Translations under genes and position numbers: made by a program
Assembly (NCBI RefSeq): GCF_013520865.1
Contig: NZ_JACDXJ010000002.1
Coordinates: forward strand, 124,001-188,000
Origin: Microvirga mediterraneensis
GTDB lineage: Bacteria; Pseudomonadota; Alphaproteobacteria; Rhizobiales; Beijerinckiaceae
DNA length: 64,000 bases
Direction: 5' to 3'
Part shown: positions 38,692-46,843 of the stretch, in pieces
Numbering within the stretch: position 1 is the first letter of the stretch
Layout: the number at the start of each line of letters is the position of its first letter
Notes under the pieces: model-generated
The model's input: only the letters and a program-made list of their open reading frames with translations
What the model was told of the DNA's origin: nothing
Database searches by the model: none

Positions 38692-38850
38692 TTGACCTTC
38701 TCCTCTGGCCGCGGCCTAGAGGCCGCTCCCCGGAAGGTTTGGTCCGGCAAGACGGAGAACATTGCCGCGGACCAGCGTGCGGTCGCCCATCATGCTCGGG
38801 CGAACGGTCTAGCTTCGCCGGGCCGCCGGAGAAGCGTGAAGTCGGAGGCG
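38692..38850 (+). pseudogene. Remnant of a second class I aldolase gene (3' end)
   Basis: Reads MTFSSGRGLEAAPRKVWSGK, then TENIAADQRAVAHHARANGL. It aligns without gaps to the aldolase C-terminus at 38220-38330 (LTFSYGRALQAAPQKAWSGR, AENVEAAQRAFSHRARMNSL). The upstream two thirds of such a gene are absent. The divergence shows an older duplicate that was deleted down to a stub. Confidence 0.75.
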
Positions 38851-38895
38851 ATCCCCCTCGGGCAGACCGGTCCCTTCGCTTACCAAGTGCCGGGC

Positions 38896-39180
38896 CTATG
38901 CCCCAGGTGGTCGGGCGGTTCCAGCAAGGAGGAGCTCCCGCAGAATGCTGCGCAGGCCATGAACCTGGTCGATGAGGTTCAGAACGATCCCTATGCCTTC
39001 GTGGTTGACCCCGATCCCGTCTTTGAGGTCTCGGATGAGCCGGGCCCGCGCCACGTCCAGCTCGGAAAAAGCCAAGCCTCCTTGCCCCCGCTGAGGCAGG
39101 AGCCACCCTTCGTCGACCCACACCTGAACGGTTCTGGCGTCGACGTCCAGGCGCAGCTGGAACTCATCTAGGGTCAGCAT
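38896..39180 (-). CDS. cbpM: Chaperone modulator CbpM (MerR-like)
   Basis: Protein of 94 residues that binds the J-domain protein CbpA and lowers its activity. Seen: N-terminal MerR-type half helix-turn-helix (LDVDARTVQVWVDEGWLLPQ) and the dimer helix region (ELDVARARLIRDLKDGIGVN, GIVLNLIDQVHGLR). Its ATG (39180) directly follows the cbpA stop with no base between, so translation is coupled. The partner match with cbpA makes the assignment firm. Confidence 0.9.
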   Translation of the reverse strand: MLTLDEFQLRLDVDARTVQVWVDEGWLLPQRGQGGLAFSELDVARARLIRDLKDGIGVNHEGIGIVLNLIDQVHGLRSILRELLLAGTARPPGA

Positions 39181-40086
39181 CTACGCCTCCATGTGATCCC
39201 GCGGATTGTAGGACGATCCGGCAGCCCACCGCTCCGCAAACGCTTCAAGCTCCGGATCCGGACGGTCGGGCAGGACGACCTTCAGGATGGCGTGTAGGTC
39301 GCCTCGCGTCCCGTCGGGCCGTGGCACGCCCTTGCCCTTCAGCCGCAGGATGCGGCCCGTGTTGCTGCCTTTCGGAACGGTGACCATGACGGGCCCGGTC
39401 GGCGTCGGGATTTGAATGCGGCCTCCGAGGACGGCTTCGCGGAGGGAAACCGGCACTTCGAGGCGGATGTCGTCGTCCTGGCGCGTGAAGAGCCGGTGCG
39501 GACCGACATGCATCTCGATCAAGGCGTCGCCGGGCGGACCGCCACCAATGCCCGGCTCTCCCTTGCCGGCGAGGCGCACCACCTGGCCGTCGCGAACGCC
39601 GGCCGGAATGACGATGTCGAGTGACTGGCCATCGGGTAGGACTACGGTCTTGCGCGCGCCGTTCACCGCTTCGAGGAAGTCGATGGCCAAGCGAAAGCGA
39701 ATGTCCTGCCCTGGCCTCGCGAAGCGGGTTCGTGCGCCGCGGCGAAGCAGTTCCGACAGGATGTCCTGATCCATGAAATCCGCGAAGCCGGCGTCGGAGG
39801 TGTAGGACGGCCCCGCGTCCTCCGCCGCGAAGTCGCGGTAGTACCGCCGCCGTGGCCGCTCGGCGCCCGACGCGTCGATCTCACCCCGGTCGAAACGAGC
39901 GCGCTTTTCAGGGTCGCTGAGCAGGTCGTAGGCGGCTGAAACTGCCTTGAAGCGGTCCTCGGCCGTCCGGTCTCCGGGGTTCAGATCCGGGTGGTACTTT
40001 TTGGCCAGTTTCCGGTAGGCCTTTTGGATCTCTTCTGCAGACGCATTGGGCTTCACGCCAAGCAATTCGTAAGGGGACTCGGCCAC
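39181..40086 (-). CDS. cbpA: J-domain co-chaperone CbpA (DnaJ type)
   Basis: Co-chaperone of 301 residues that stimulates DnaK. The J domain (5-68) has [20 protein letters not shown] and the HPD motif in [11 protein letters not shown]. It is followed by a linker and two C-terminal beta domains ([59 protein letters not shown]). The cysteine zinc domain of DnaJ is absent, as in CbpA. It starts at GTG 40086 with GGAGGTC upstream. Operon with cbpM. Confidence 0.95.
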   Translation of the reverse strand: MAESPYELLGVKPNASAEEIQKAYRKLAKKYHPDLNPGDRTAEDRFKAVSAAYDLLSDPEKRARFDRGEIDASGAERPRRRYYRDFAAEDAGPSYTSDAGFADFMDQDILSELLRRGARTRFARPGQDIRFRLAIDFLEAVNGARKTVVLPDGQSLDIVIPAGVRDGQVVRLAGKGEPGIGGGPPGDALIEMHVGPHRLFTRQDDDIRLEVPVSLREAVLGGRIQIPTPTGPVMVTVPKGSNTGRILRLKGKGVPRPDGTRGDLHAILKVVLPDRPDPELEAFAERWAAGSSYNPRDHMEA

Positions 40087-40348
40087 GACCTCCCTCCATT
40101 CAACCGAGCGTTACATGTCCTAGCAAACGCGCCACGCGTACCTGACGCAGGTGCAAAACGCGGATGCGCCGGTCCGGATCCGTCCACGCGAAGAAGCCTG
40201 ACCATCCATCTTCCAAGCGGATTCCTGCTCGTGCTCTGTCGCTTCCTTCGTCCGCGAAGCGTCAGTTTGCAGTCGGGGTGACTCGGTGTCGGGTCAGGCA
40301 GGCTGTCCAATGAGCGCCTCAGAGGCGATAGGAGCCTCATGCTGTCGA

Positions 40349-40805
40349 TCAGCAGCCAGCTCGCGCTTGTTGATGATTTTGACGGGCTGTAGCGTGTGGG
40401 CACTCGCAATCCGTCTCCTGCCAAAGCGTTTTTACACGACCAAGACCCGTTGCAGACGTCCGATGTTTGGTCGTGGGGACGCCACCAATCCAGTAGCTCC
40501 AGGGAGACGCAAGATCGTCCTCCACCCAGTCATGGAGCCAGACCACACCGCCTGACAGGGTGTCCGTCGCCAAGTGCCGAAGTGACCGAGCTGCTGCGGG
40601 CTTCTCATCGGCGCCTCCGACATACTCGAAGATGACCGGGGCCCACCATCGTTCACGGGGATGACGCACCACATCGTCGGGTGACGCGAACACTGACGCG
40701 GGGGGCACCAGGTCGCGATCTAGGTCGGGCAGGTCACGGACTTCGCGGCGACGAGCGTTGGCATAGAGCTAAGGCAACCAGATGATGGCACCTTGGACGG
40801 AGGGA
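40349..40805 (-). pseudogene. Decayed member of the SPxEVV/KRxIL family
   Basis: One minus-strand frame reads SVQGAIIWLP-stop-LYANARRREV, then LPDLDRDLVPPASVFASPDD, VVRHP, closely matching the 2185 protein (VGAVIWLTSL, YPDLERAFVNPAAVFSSPDD, VVRHP). The stop at 40769-40771 is TAG. After RHP the sequence departs from the family (RERWWAPVIFEYVGG) and runs to 40349, so the C-terminal half was replaced or lost. It lies downstream of the family member at 40836 and was probably part of the same operon. Confidence 0.6.
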
Positions 40806-40835
40806 CGGAGGCCTCGGCTCTCATCTCATACCCCG

Positions 40836-41102
40836 TCAACTGTGGCTGTAGTCCAGCGCCCGGAGGGCATCGAGGATGTCGTCGATCACGACAACGGCGC
40901 CTGACCCGGGGATCTGCCGCCATCCGGGTCGGCCTTCGACCGAACAGGCATCCGACGCCCATTCGGCAAGCAAGGCCCGCTTCTCGCCTCGCGACAGGAG
41001 GGCATGCCCGAGCACCTGGTGCGGATGCGTGAAAGAGTGACTGGGCCTGTGATGGGGACACGTCAGCTCGCTCGCGATGTCGTCTCTGAACGTTTGTTGC
41101 AT
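40836..41102 (-). CDS. Unnamed SPxEVV/KRxIL-family protein, divergent (hsp20-linked)
   Basis: Protein of 88 residues. Core: SFTHPHQVLGHALLSRGEKR, ALLAEWASDACSVE (about 23-56), then a loop (RQIPGSG) and the end helix VVVIDDILDALRALD, which is also seen in the 16697 member (YDEVKAALLMLD). The ATG has AGGAGGG. It begins 73 bases after the hsp20 stop at 41176, the same distance as in the other two hsp20 units. Function unknown. Confidence 0.75.
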   Translation of the reverse strand: MQQTFRDDIASELTCPHHRPSHSFTHPHQVLGHALLSRGEKRALLAEWASDACSVEGRPGWRQIPGSGAVVVIDDILDALRALDYSHS

Positions 41103-41175
41103 TGATCCCTCCTGAGTTCTGCAAACGGTCCGGCCTCGGGCAGGGGGCGCCCGAGGCTATGTGCGGCTGGCTCGC

Positions 41176-41664
41176 TTACGCGGCCTTGGTCTTCTGCGGT
41201 TCGTGCTCGATTTGCTTTGCGTTGTCTTGCGCCATCACAGGCTGAGTGTTTGTGGCGATCTCGATCCGGCGGGGCTTCAGGGCCTCGGGCACCTCGCGCA
41301 CGAGATCGACCGTGAGCAGCCCGTTCACTAGGCTCGCCCCCGTCACCTTCACGTGGTCGGCGAGGTTGAACGTCTGCTTGAAGGCGCGGGTGGCGATGCC
41401 GCGATGCAGGTACTGCTTGTCGTCCTCGGCACCCTTGTGTCCGGTCACCAACAGAGTGCTCTCGTGCTGGGTGAGCTCGATCTCGTCAGGGGAGAAGCCT
41501 GCTACCGCCATGATGATCCGGTAATGGTCATCACCAGCCTTCTCGATGTTGTAAGGCGGCCAGTTGGTCATGGGCTCGACCCGGGCGGTCTGGTCGAGCA
41601 TGTCGAACAGGCGGTCGAAGCCGACCGTGGAACGGTACAGGGGGGAAATGTCGAAGGTTCTCAT
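41176..41664 (-). CDS. IbpA-like Hsp20 small heat-shock protein, third locus
   Basis: Class A small heat-shock protein of 162 residues, clearly paralogous to the 3472/18515 pair: MRTFDISPLYRSTVGFDRLF, MTNWPPYNIEKAGDDHYRII, RGIATRAFKQTFNLADHVKV and the same acidic-lysine tail. Differences spread through the sequence show an older split than the 1.3-kb duplication. Start at 41664 behind AGAGGAT; upstream frame is leader. ROSE-type thermometer and RpoH-type promoter are present. Followed by the unnamed family member at 40836. Confidence 0.95.
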   Translation of the reverse strand: MRTFDISPLYRSTVGFDRLFDMLDQTARVEPMTNWPPYNIEKAGDDHYRIIMAVAGFSPDEIELTQHESTLLVTGHKGAEDDKQYLHRGIATRAFKQTFNLADHVKVTGASLVNGLLTVDLVREVPEALKPRRIEIATNTQPVMAQDNAKQIEHEPQKTKAA

Positions 41665-41752
41665 AGCCACATCCTCTTGAGAGCAACATGGATCCGAGAG
41701 CGCCAGACACCGCCGGCGCCCGTGTGCCAAGCTCATCTGAGCCTTGGCGACC
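41665..41752 (-). promoter_or_regulatory. ROSE-type RNA thermometer, third locus
   Basis: The leader has the same plan as the other two: GCCAAGGCTCAGATGAGCTTGGC outer stem region, a GGCGCCGGCGG-containing stem, and a last hairpin where TTGCTCT faces the AGAGGAT ribosome site. Sequence differs from the other copies while the pairing is kept. Confidence 0.7.
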
Positions 41753-41756
41753 AACG

Positions 41757-41785
41757 ATTTGGGAATGGGATTTTACGTCGTCAAG
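41757..41785 (-). promoter_or_regulatory. RpoH-type promoter, third hsp20 locus
   Basis: Minus strand CTTGAC followed after about 16 bases by CCCAAAT. The -35 is the same as in the groESL and other hsp20 promoters; the -10 is weaker. Confidence 0.45.
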
Positions 41786-41980
41786 CCCGTCGAGCCCGCC
41801 AACACAGCGCGGTCAGCCGTCCTAAATCCTGCGAGCCCTCAGACATGTTTCGCGGCTCGACCGCGATGCGGCTGGGGCTGGATCGTCCCAGGTTGGCCGG
41901 GCCTTCTGGGGGAGTTTGGTCGGTGCGCGCATATATCTGGGAATCGCGCTCGAGGAGCATCAGGTAGCGGTCAGGATGGT

Positions 41981-42220
41981 CTGTCCCCCAAGCACGCCTT
42001 GGAGGAATTCGCCCGCAAAGACGAGATCCTTGCGTCCGAACTAGCATCGGTTGCCGCCGAGCTGGAGCGGCAGGGCCAGCCCGGGGTCGCTACCATGCTT
42101 CAAAGGGCAAGCCACCGCTACAGGATCTCCAGCGCAAAGAACCGCATCCTTGCGATGGCGCTGGATCAGGGGCATGGCCATCCAGAAACCAACATTCCAA
42201 TCTCACGTCCTCGACAGTAG
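41981..42220 (+). other. Possible small helical reading frame or remnant
   Basis: Coding-looking stretch (ALEEFARKDEILASELASVA, AELERQGQPGVATMLQRASH, AKNRILAMALDQG) without a clear start codon; the frame is open upstream into sequence that looks non-coding. It may be the end of a broken gene or use a rare start. No family recognised. Confidence 0.3.
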
Positions 42221-42254
42221 TAGCGGAGGACGCGAGGTGAGGCCGGGGTGCCGT

Positions 42255-42551
42255 CTACTTGCGCCTGTCGTTGTCGTACACGTTGGTGCGGCCCGTGGCC
42301 GTCCCAGAGGTGGCTGAGGTACCGGTCGCGGCTGTCGTAGTGGTCCGTGACCGCCCGCGCATGAAATACCAGACGAGACCGGCAATGATCGCCAAGCCGA
42401 TGATAATCCACAACCAGGAGACGCCGCCGCCACCGGTTGTTGCGGGCGCGCCGGGCGAGCCGGACGTGGCAGGCGGTGTGGCCTGGGCGAGGGCAGCGCT
42501 TACTCCAGCCAGCGTCACGATCATCGAAGCGTAGAGCCTGTTGAGCATCAT
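42255..42551 (-). CDS. Small membrane protein with export signal
   Basis: Protein of 98 residues: signal sequence (MLNRLYASMIVTLAGVSAAL), a Pro/Gly/Thr-rich spacer, one transmembrane helix (VSWLWIIIGLAIIAGLVWYF) and a Thr/Arg-rich cytoplasmic tail. Two ATGs in a row at 42551 and 42548 follow GAGAGG. A perfect EcfG-type promoter lies 31 bases upstream, so it is probably part of the general stress response. No known function. Confidence 0.65.
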   Translation of the reverse strand: MMLNRLYASMIVTLAGVSAALAQATPPATSGSPGAPATTGGGGVSWLWIIIGLAIIAGLVWYFMRGRSRTTTTAATGTSATSGTATGRTNVYDNDRRK

Positions 42552-42582
42552 GTTCCTCTCTCGGCCACAGGGGCTACGGATC

Positions 42583-42607
42583 AACGTTGGCCGCAAGCCC
42601 GCGTTCC
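42583..42607 (-). promoter_or_regulatory. EcfG-type general-stress promoter
   Basis: Minus strand GGAAC-N16-CGTT, an exact match to the EcfG consensus, placed 31 bases before the 42551 start codon. Confidence 0.7.
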
Positions 42608-42612
42608 TCTGA

Positions 42613-42644
42613 CCGCAAGGGCTTGGATACTTCAGCCCTTGCGG
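42613..42644. repeat. Inverted repeat
   Basis: Eleven-bp stem CCGCAAGGGCT/AGCCCTTGCGG with a 10-base loop, just upstream of the EcfG-type promoter; a possible second terminator for the minus-strand gene at 42822. Confidence 0.45.
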
Positions 42645-42789
42645 CTGATCTGGCCGCTCAGACCCAGTGGCCGGAGACCTCCTGCTCCGTCGGTAGGCGA
42701 CCGTGGGGCGTAAACTGGTCGACCGCGTCGGGCAGTTCCTCCGACAGTTCGGATAGGAGTTGCTGGCGCGGCAGCCCGGAACGGGGAGG

Positions 42790-42812
42790 GAAGCCCGGCT
42801 GAGCCGGGCTTC
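42790..42812 (-). terminator. Terminator after the DUF2382 gene
   Basis: Ten-bp stem GAAGCCCGGC/GCCGGGCTTC with a 3-base loop, 9 bases beyond the stop of the 42822 gene. Confidence 0.65.
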
Positions 42813-42821
42813 CTCATGTTG

Positions 42822-43862
42822 TCAGCGATCTCGATCGCTCGGGTTGCCCGTGGTTCCAGTGCGCGAGACAGTGTTGCCACGCTCATCCTCCACATCGACC
42901 TCGGTCTTACGGACAGTGTCGGAGATGGTCTCGGTCCGCTGCTCGGCTTCTTTGCGGACCACCACTTCTTCGACCACGCGCGCTTCCTTCGAGACAACCG
43001 CCTCTTCAGCCCGCTCCTCGACCTCGATGGTGCGTTCCTGGAACGGATCACCGGCAAGAGTGCCAGCCTGCGTGGTGCCGGACACCGGACGGCGCTCCAC
43101 AGCAACGCGCTCCTCGCGCAGGGTAACTTGCTCCTGCACCGGACGCTCGACCACACGCGAATGCAGGCGCACGCGGCCGCGGTTCACCTCGCGCTTGCCG
43201 ACATGCAGTTCCTCCTCGGCAACGGGGATAACCTCGTCCGCACGATCGGAGGTGGTGGAGGCGCGACCCGTCAGGCCGGCTCCGGTGCTGCTGCCGGTCG
43301 TGGTGCTGGCGCCCGTCCAGCCTTCGGACCGCCAGGTGTTCTCGCGCTCGTCGAAGTCCACGGTACCCTCATCATCGAGGATGTCGACGATCCGGTCCAC
43401 GTCGGCCTCAGAGGCACGGACAGTCACCAGGGCGCCACCCCGGCGGATGCCCTCGGCGTAGGCATGCGCATCGTTCTCATCCACACCCGCATCGACCAAA
43501 GCTCCCGCGATGCCGCCCACGGCTGCACCGGCGCCGGCGCCCACAAGCGTGGACACCAGCCACCCTGCCGCGACAACGGGGCCGAGACCCGGGATCGCCA
43601 GCATGCCGAGGCCGGCCAGAAGGCCTGCGCCGCCGCCCGCCAGTGTGCCGACCGTAGCACCTGTGCCGGCGCCGTCGCTGACGTCGTCATGATGGTTCGT
43701 GCCGTCGAAGGTGCGAGTGGCGTGCGACGAGTAGCGGTCGCCCTCGTTGCTGGCGACAAGGCTGATGTCGCGATGCGGGATCCCGGCGGATTCCAGTCGG
43801 CGAACAGCCTCGGACGCATCCTCGTAATTGTCGAAGAACGCCGTGATGGTCTTGCTGGTCAT
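42822..43862 (-). CDS. Stress protein with GSP17M-like and YsnF (DUF2382) domains
   Basis: Protein of 346 residues. N-terminal domain (1-50, TITAFFDNYEDASEAVRRLE, HRDISLVASNEGDRYSS) resembles the general-stress 17M fold. A Gly/Ala-rich hydrophobic stretch follows (about 70-125), then a ferredoxin-like repeat (HAYAEGIRRGGALVTVRASE). The C-terminal DUF2382 (about 230-330: ELHVGKREVNRGRVRLHSRV, VTLREERVAVERRPV) is the most conserved part. The ATG at 43862 has GAGGAAG. Members are stress-induced, mechanism unknown. Compare the two genes at 44480 and 44965, which carry the same two domains separately. Confidence 0.8.
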   Translation of the reverse strand: MTSKTITAFFDNYEDASEAVRRLESAGIPHRDISLVASNEGDRYSSHATRTFDGTNHHDDVSDGAGTGATVGTLAGGGAGLLAGLGMLAIPGLGPVVAAGWLVSTLVGAGAGAAVGGIAGALVDAGVDENDAHAYAEGIRRGGALVTVRASEADVDRIVDILDDEGTVDFDERENTWRSEGWTGASTTTGSSTGAGLTGRASTTSDRADEVIPVAEEELHVGKREVNRGRVRLHSRVVERPVQEQVTLREERVAVERRPVSGTTQAGTLAGDPFQERTIEVEERAEEAVVSKEARVVEEVVVRKEAEQRTETISDTVRKTEVDVEDERGNTVSRTGTTGNPSDRDR

Positions 43863-43942
43863 GATCGGTTCACTTCCTCGGTTGGGGGCCACCGTTCGGC
43901 AGCGTCCCGGTTGTTAGATGAGTTGTAGAAGTCACGTCCGGC

Positions 43943-44302
43943 TTACTGGGCCTGTACGGTGCCCTTGTAGTCGACGGCTACGCTGACGGACTTGCCGTCC
44001 CGCTCCGCCTTGCCGCGCCAGATGCCCTGATCGTCCTTGCGCAGCTCCGCGACGTTCCTGAAGCCCTGCGCCTCGATACGGGAGCGCGCCTGTTCTTCCG
44101 TGAAGCTGTTGGAGCCAGGCTCGACCGTGCCGGTGGACTGCGGGCTGTCCGCAGGCTTGTGGGTGACGGCCGGATTGGACGCACCGCTGTTTGTCGGTTG
44201 TGCGGTTGAGGATCCGGTGCCTTGGGTATTCGTCGATTGGGCAACGGCAGCCGTGGCGAGGGTGGACAGAACGGCGAGTGTTGCGAAGCCGAGGCGTCTC
44301 AA
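43943..44302 (-). CDS. Exported PepSY-like small protein
   Basis: Protein of 119 residues with a signal peptide (MRRLGFATLAVLSTLATAAV cut near AQS), a Ser/Thr/Pro-rich linker and a C-terminal PepSY-like domain (EEQARSRIEAQGFRNVAELR, KDDQGIWRGKAERDGKSVSV, AVDYKGTVQ). The start is taken as TTG 44302 because AGGAG stands seven bases before it; another TTG at 44323 would add seven residues without a ribosome site. Such domains occur in periplasmic stress or inhibitor-like proteins. Confidence 0.65.
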   Translation of the reverse strand: MRRLGFATLAVLSTLATAAVAQSTNTQGTGSSTAQPTNSGASNPAVTHKPADSPQSTGTVEPGSNSFTEEQARSRIEAQGFRNVAELRKDDQGIWRGKAERDGKSVSVAVDYKGTVQAQ

Positions 44303-44428
44303 GGTGCTTCTCCTATGTGTCAAACACGTAGGAGCTCAATGTGCGACCACAGCAACGGTTCCTAACGCTAGGCTTGCGGACGGAAGCTGTTCCTGCGGGG
44401 AGCCGCTTCATGAGCCTCTTTGGCGCCG

Positions 44429-44453
44429 GGAACTCCCATTCCGGGCATCCGTT
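44429..44453 (+). promoter_or_regulatory. EcfG-type general-stress promoter
   Basis: Exact GGAAC-N16-CGTT, 26 bases upstream of the 44480 start codon. Confidence 0.7.
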
Positions 44454-44479
44454 GGTTGTCGCTTACCCTGAGAGGATCG

Positions 44480-44968
44480 ATGGCTGACCCAGTCCCGAAC
44501 CCGAACACGACGGATGACCACGAGCCGATGCCTGTCCTTGATGATGTTCTGAAGGGCAGCGCACGCACCGTAGCCGAGGACGTCATCCCGCTGGTTGAGG
44601 AGACCGCCACCATCAGCAAGCGGCAGGTCGTCCCCGGACGTGTGCGCGTGCGGACGATCACCGACACCGTTGAGGAACTCGCTCACGCGGACGTGCAGCG
44701 CGAGGACGTGGAGGTCACTCGGGTGCCCATCGGCAGGACGGTCGAGATGGCCCCAGAGGTCCGAACAGAGGGCGACGTGACCATCGTCCCGGTGCTGGAG
44801 GAGGTGCTCGTGGTCGAGAAGCGCCTCGTGCTTAAGGAGGAGTTGCACATCCGGCGCCGTGTTGCCGCTGAGACCGTCGAGGTGCCGGTCACCCTGCGCA
44901 AGCAGCGCGCAGTCGTGGAGCGGCTCGCCCCCGATGCGTCAGACCCCGACAAGGAAGCGAGGTCATGA
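44480..44968 (+). CDS. YsnF/DUF2382 domain protein
   Basis: Protein of 162 residues, almost entirely DUF2382: IPLVEETATISKRQVVPGRV, VRVRTITDTVEELAHADVQR, then EELHIRRRVAAETVEVPVTL. The ATG at 44480 follows GAGAGGATCG. It is under an EcfG-type promoter and overlaps the next gene by four bases (ATGA). The same domain is the C-terminal half of the protein at 42822. Role in general stress is known only from expression in related bacteria; mechanism unknown. Confidence 0.8.
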   Translation: MADPVPNPNTTDDHEPMPVLDDVLKGSARTVAEDVIPLVEETATISKRQVVPGRVRVRTITDTVEELAHADVQREDVEVTRVPIGRTVEMAPEVRTEGDVTIVPVLEEVLVVEKRLVLKEELHIRRRVAAETVEVPVTLRKQRAVVERLAPDASDPDKEARS

Positions 44969-45378
44969 GCTCCGGTCCCGTGACAGGACCCTCCACTCGA
45001 AGACCCGTCACGGCCTTTTTCCGCCGCCGCGCCGATGCCGAGGAGGCCGCCGGCCGCCTTGCGGCCGACGGCATCGCGCAAGACCGCGTCCGCCTCACAG
45101 AAGGGAATGGCGAGCGCAGCCTGCAACCCTCCGAGAGTGTGCGCCCGCTGCCTTTTCCTGAGGCAAGCGCCAAGCTATGGGCGTCCTTGCGCCACCTGTT
45201 CCTGCCTTGGGCGAACCATGACACGAGCCTGGATGACCCGCAGTGGGACGGATGCCTCGTATCCGTGAGCCCGAGCGATGCCGACCACGAGCTGATCGTC
45301 GCCATCCTGGGCAATAAGGGCGTGATCGAGGCTGCAGAGCATGGAAACGTGGCGGTTTTCCCGAATAAGAAACCCTAG
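44965..45378 (+). CDS. GSP17M-like general-stress domain protein
   Basis: Protein of 137 residues with VTAFFRRRADAEEAAGRLAA at the start and DDPQWDGCLVSVSPSDADHE, LIVAILGNKGVIEAAEHGNV at the end, matching the N-terminal and middle parts of the 42822 protein (TAFFDNYEDASEAVRRL and ALVTVRASEADVDRIVDIL). Translationally coupled to the DUF2382 gene by an ATGA overlap. Thus the pair equals a split version of the 42822 protein. Confidence 0.7.
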   Translation: MSSGPVTGPSTRRPVTAFFRRRADAEEAAGRLAADGIAQDRVRLTEGNGERSLQPSESVRPLPFPEASAKLWASLRHLFLPWANHDTSLDDPQWDGCLVSVSPSDADHELIVAILGNKGVIEAAEHGNVAVFPNKKP

Positions 45379-45443
45379 AAGAACGAGTGGGGGCTGGGGT
45401 CCGAGAGATGATGGGGAGCGGTCCGGATCGCCCGGACTATGCC

Positions 45444-45773
45444 TCACCTTACTTCCGGCCGGTCCGAGCCGCCCCCCTCCGCCATTCTATGGAGCATGTC
45501 ATCGGGCAGCGGGCGCTGCAGCTTGAGCGCCTCCTCGACCGGCGCGGTGAGCCAAGTCGCGTACTCCTCCGGGGTAGTGAGGATCACCGGCATGGCCTTC
45601 GAGTGGGCCGGCGCGACGACGGCGTTCGGTTCCGAGGTGAGGAAAGAACAGAGCAGGTGCTCGCCCTCGACCGGCTCGGCCTTGGTGCCGCGCACGCCCA
45701 TCCACAGCCGCCAGATGCCGGTGGGCCGTATTGGCCGGGAATGGCATGGCGGGGCCTTCGCTCGGACGCCCAA
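45444..45773 (-). pseudogene. SRAP (YedK/HMCES-like) C-terminal fragment
   Basis: Carries the C-terminal third of an SOS-response-associated peptidase, a DNA-abasic-site crosslinking protein: GIWRLWMGVRGTKAEPVEGE, LLCSFLTSEPNAVVAPAHSK, AMPVILTTPEEYATWLTAPV. The His of the active site (APAHSKAMPVIL) is present, but the N-terminal Cys2 and most of the domain are missing, and the sequence before GIWRLW is out of frame with the family. A dead fragment. Confidence 0.75.
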
Positions 45774-45837
45774 CAGGCCGCTACGCTAAGCCCCCGTTAC
45801 GAACTCGCTCACCTTTGCAACAAGGCATTGGAAGACC

Positions 45838-46737
45838 CTAGAACAATGACGCCGGTGGCTGATTTGCACGACGCCCCTCCGCCACAAGCCAAGTCCCAAA
45901 CCGCTCCGCCGCGGGATGGGTGGCAAGGGAGGGACGTAGGTAGGTGAAGCGACTCGTAAGAGGCTTGAAGCCCCATGGCGCGATCAGCCGGCCATTTTCG
46001 ATGTCGGCCTGCGCAAAGGCCCAAGCCGTAATCGCAATGCCAAGGCCGCTTGCGACCGCTTCCAGCATGTAGGAGTTGTGCTCGAAGGAACGCTCAGCTG
46101 ATGGCGGCGGGAGTTTGAGGCCAGCATCTCCGGCCCATTGGTCCCACCCCTGGGGGAAGGTCTCGCTATGCAGCCGCGGCAGGCGAAGGATCTGCATCGG
46201 CGCTTCCCTTGCTGCCTCAAAAAGGGCCGGCGACAACACGGGGCCAAATGCATGGTCGAGAAAGGGCGTCGCTTGTACCCCAGGCGGGGCGGCACTCCTG
46301 TGCAGCCGGATCGCGGCCTGAACGCCGCTCCGGCCGAACTCCGGCGGCCCACTGTCTTCGAGGATCCTGACCTGAACCTCCGGGTTCGCCTCGACGAAAT
46401 GCGCCAAGCGCGGGATGAGCCACTTCATCGCGAACGTGCCAGGTGACGAGATGACGAGTTCCTCGCTCGCTGCGGCTCCGGGCAGCCCTGCAGAGATCTG
46501 GTCGAACGCCGCTGAGAGGCTGGCGGCGAGTTCACGCCCTGCCGGTGTCAAAGAGAGGTTGTGCCGCGGCCCTGTCAGCAGTTCGGCGCCTAACTGTTGT
46601 TCGAGTGCCTTGATCTGACGACTCACAGCGCCATGCGTCACGGACAATTCCTCGGCCGCGCGCACCATCGAGCCGGCCCGGGCGAACGCCTCGAAAGCCT
46701 GCAGACCTTTCAACGAAGGAAGGCGACGTCTGCCCAT
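45838..46737 (-). CDS. LysR-family regulator (GcvA-like)
   Basis: Regulator of 299 residues: winged helix near 1-62 (LPSLKGLQAFEAFARAGSMV, HGAVSRQIKALEQQLG), then the effector domain (LVISSPGTFAMKWLIPRLAH). GcvA-type proteins have just this MKWLIPRL segment. Start at 46737 after GGAG; an ATG five codons upstream is possible. Divergent from pyrF-like 46844, with about 105 bases between, so it may regulate that gene, though no obvious ligand can be inferred. Confidence 0.9.
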   Translation of the reverse strand: MGRRRLPSLKGLQAFEAFARAGSMVRAAEELSVTHGAVSRQIKALEQQLGAELLTGPRHNLSLTPAGRELAASLSAAFDQISAGLPGAAASEELVISSPGTFAMKWLIPRLAHFVEANPEVQVRILEDSGPPEFGRSGVQAAIRLHRSAAPPGVQATPFLDHAFGPVLSPALFEAAREAPMQILRLPRLHSETFPQGWDQWAGDAGLKLPPPSAERSFEHNSYMLEAVASGLGIAITAWAFAQADIENGRLIAPWGFKPLTSRFTYLRPSLATHPAAERFGTWLVAEGRRANQPPASLF

Positions 46738-46843
46738 GTGACTCCAGCTCACAGCCTAAGGCGGCTTAATCGATTGCCGGGCCACCGGCAAGGACAATAG
46801 AACTCGTGATCATGCGTGCCGTCTCATCAGGGGAACTCGGTTC

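Noticed and set aside
40220..40348. Possible extra gene between cbpA and the decayed family member
   Set aside because: Short frames without ribosome sites or similarity.
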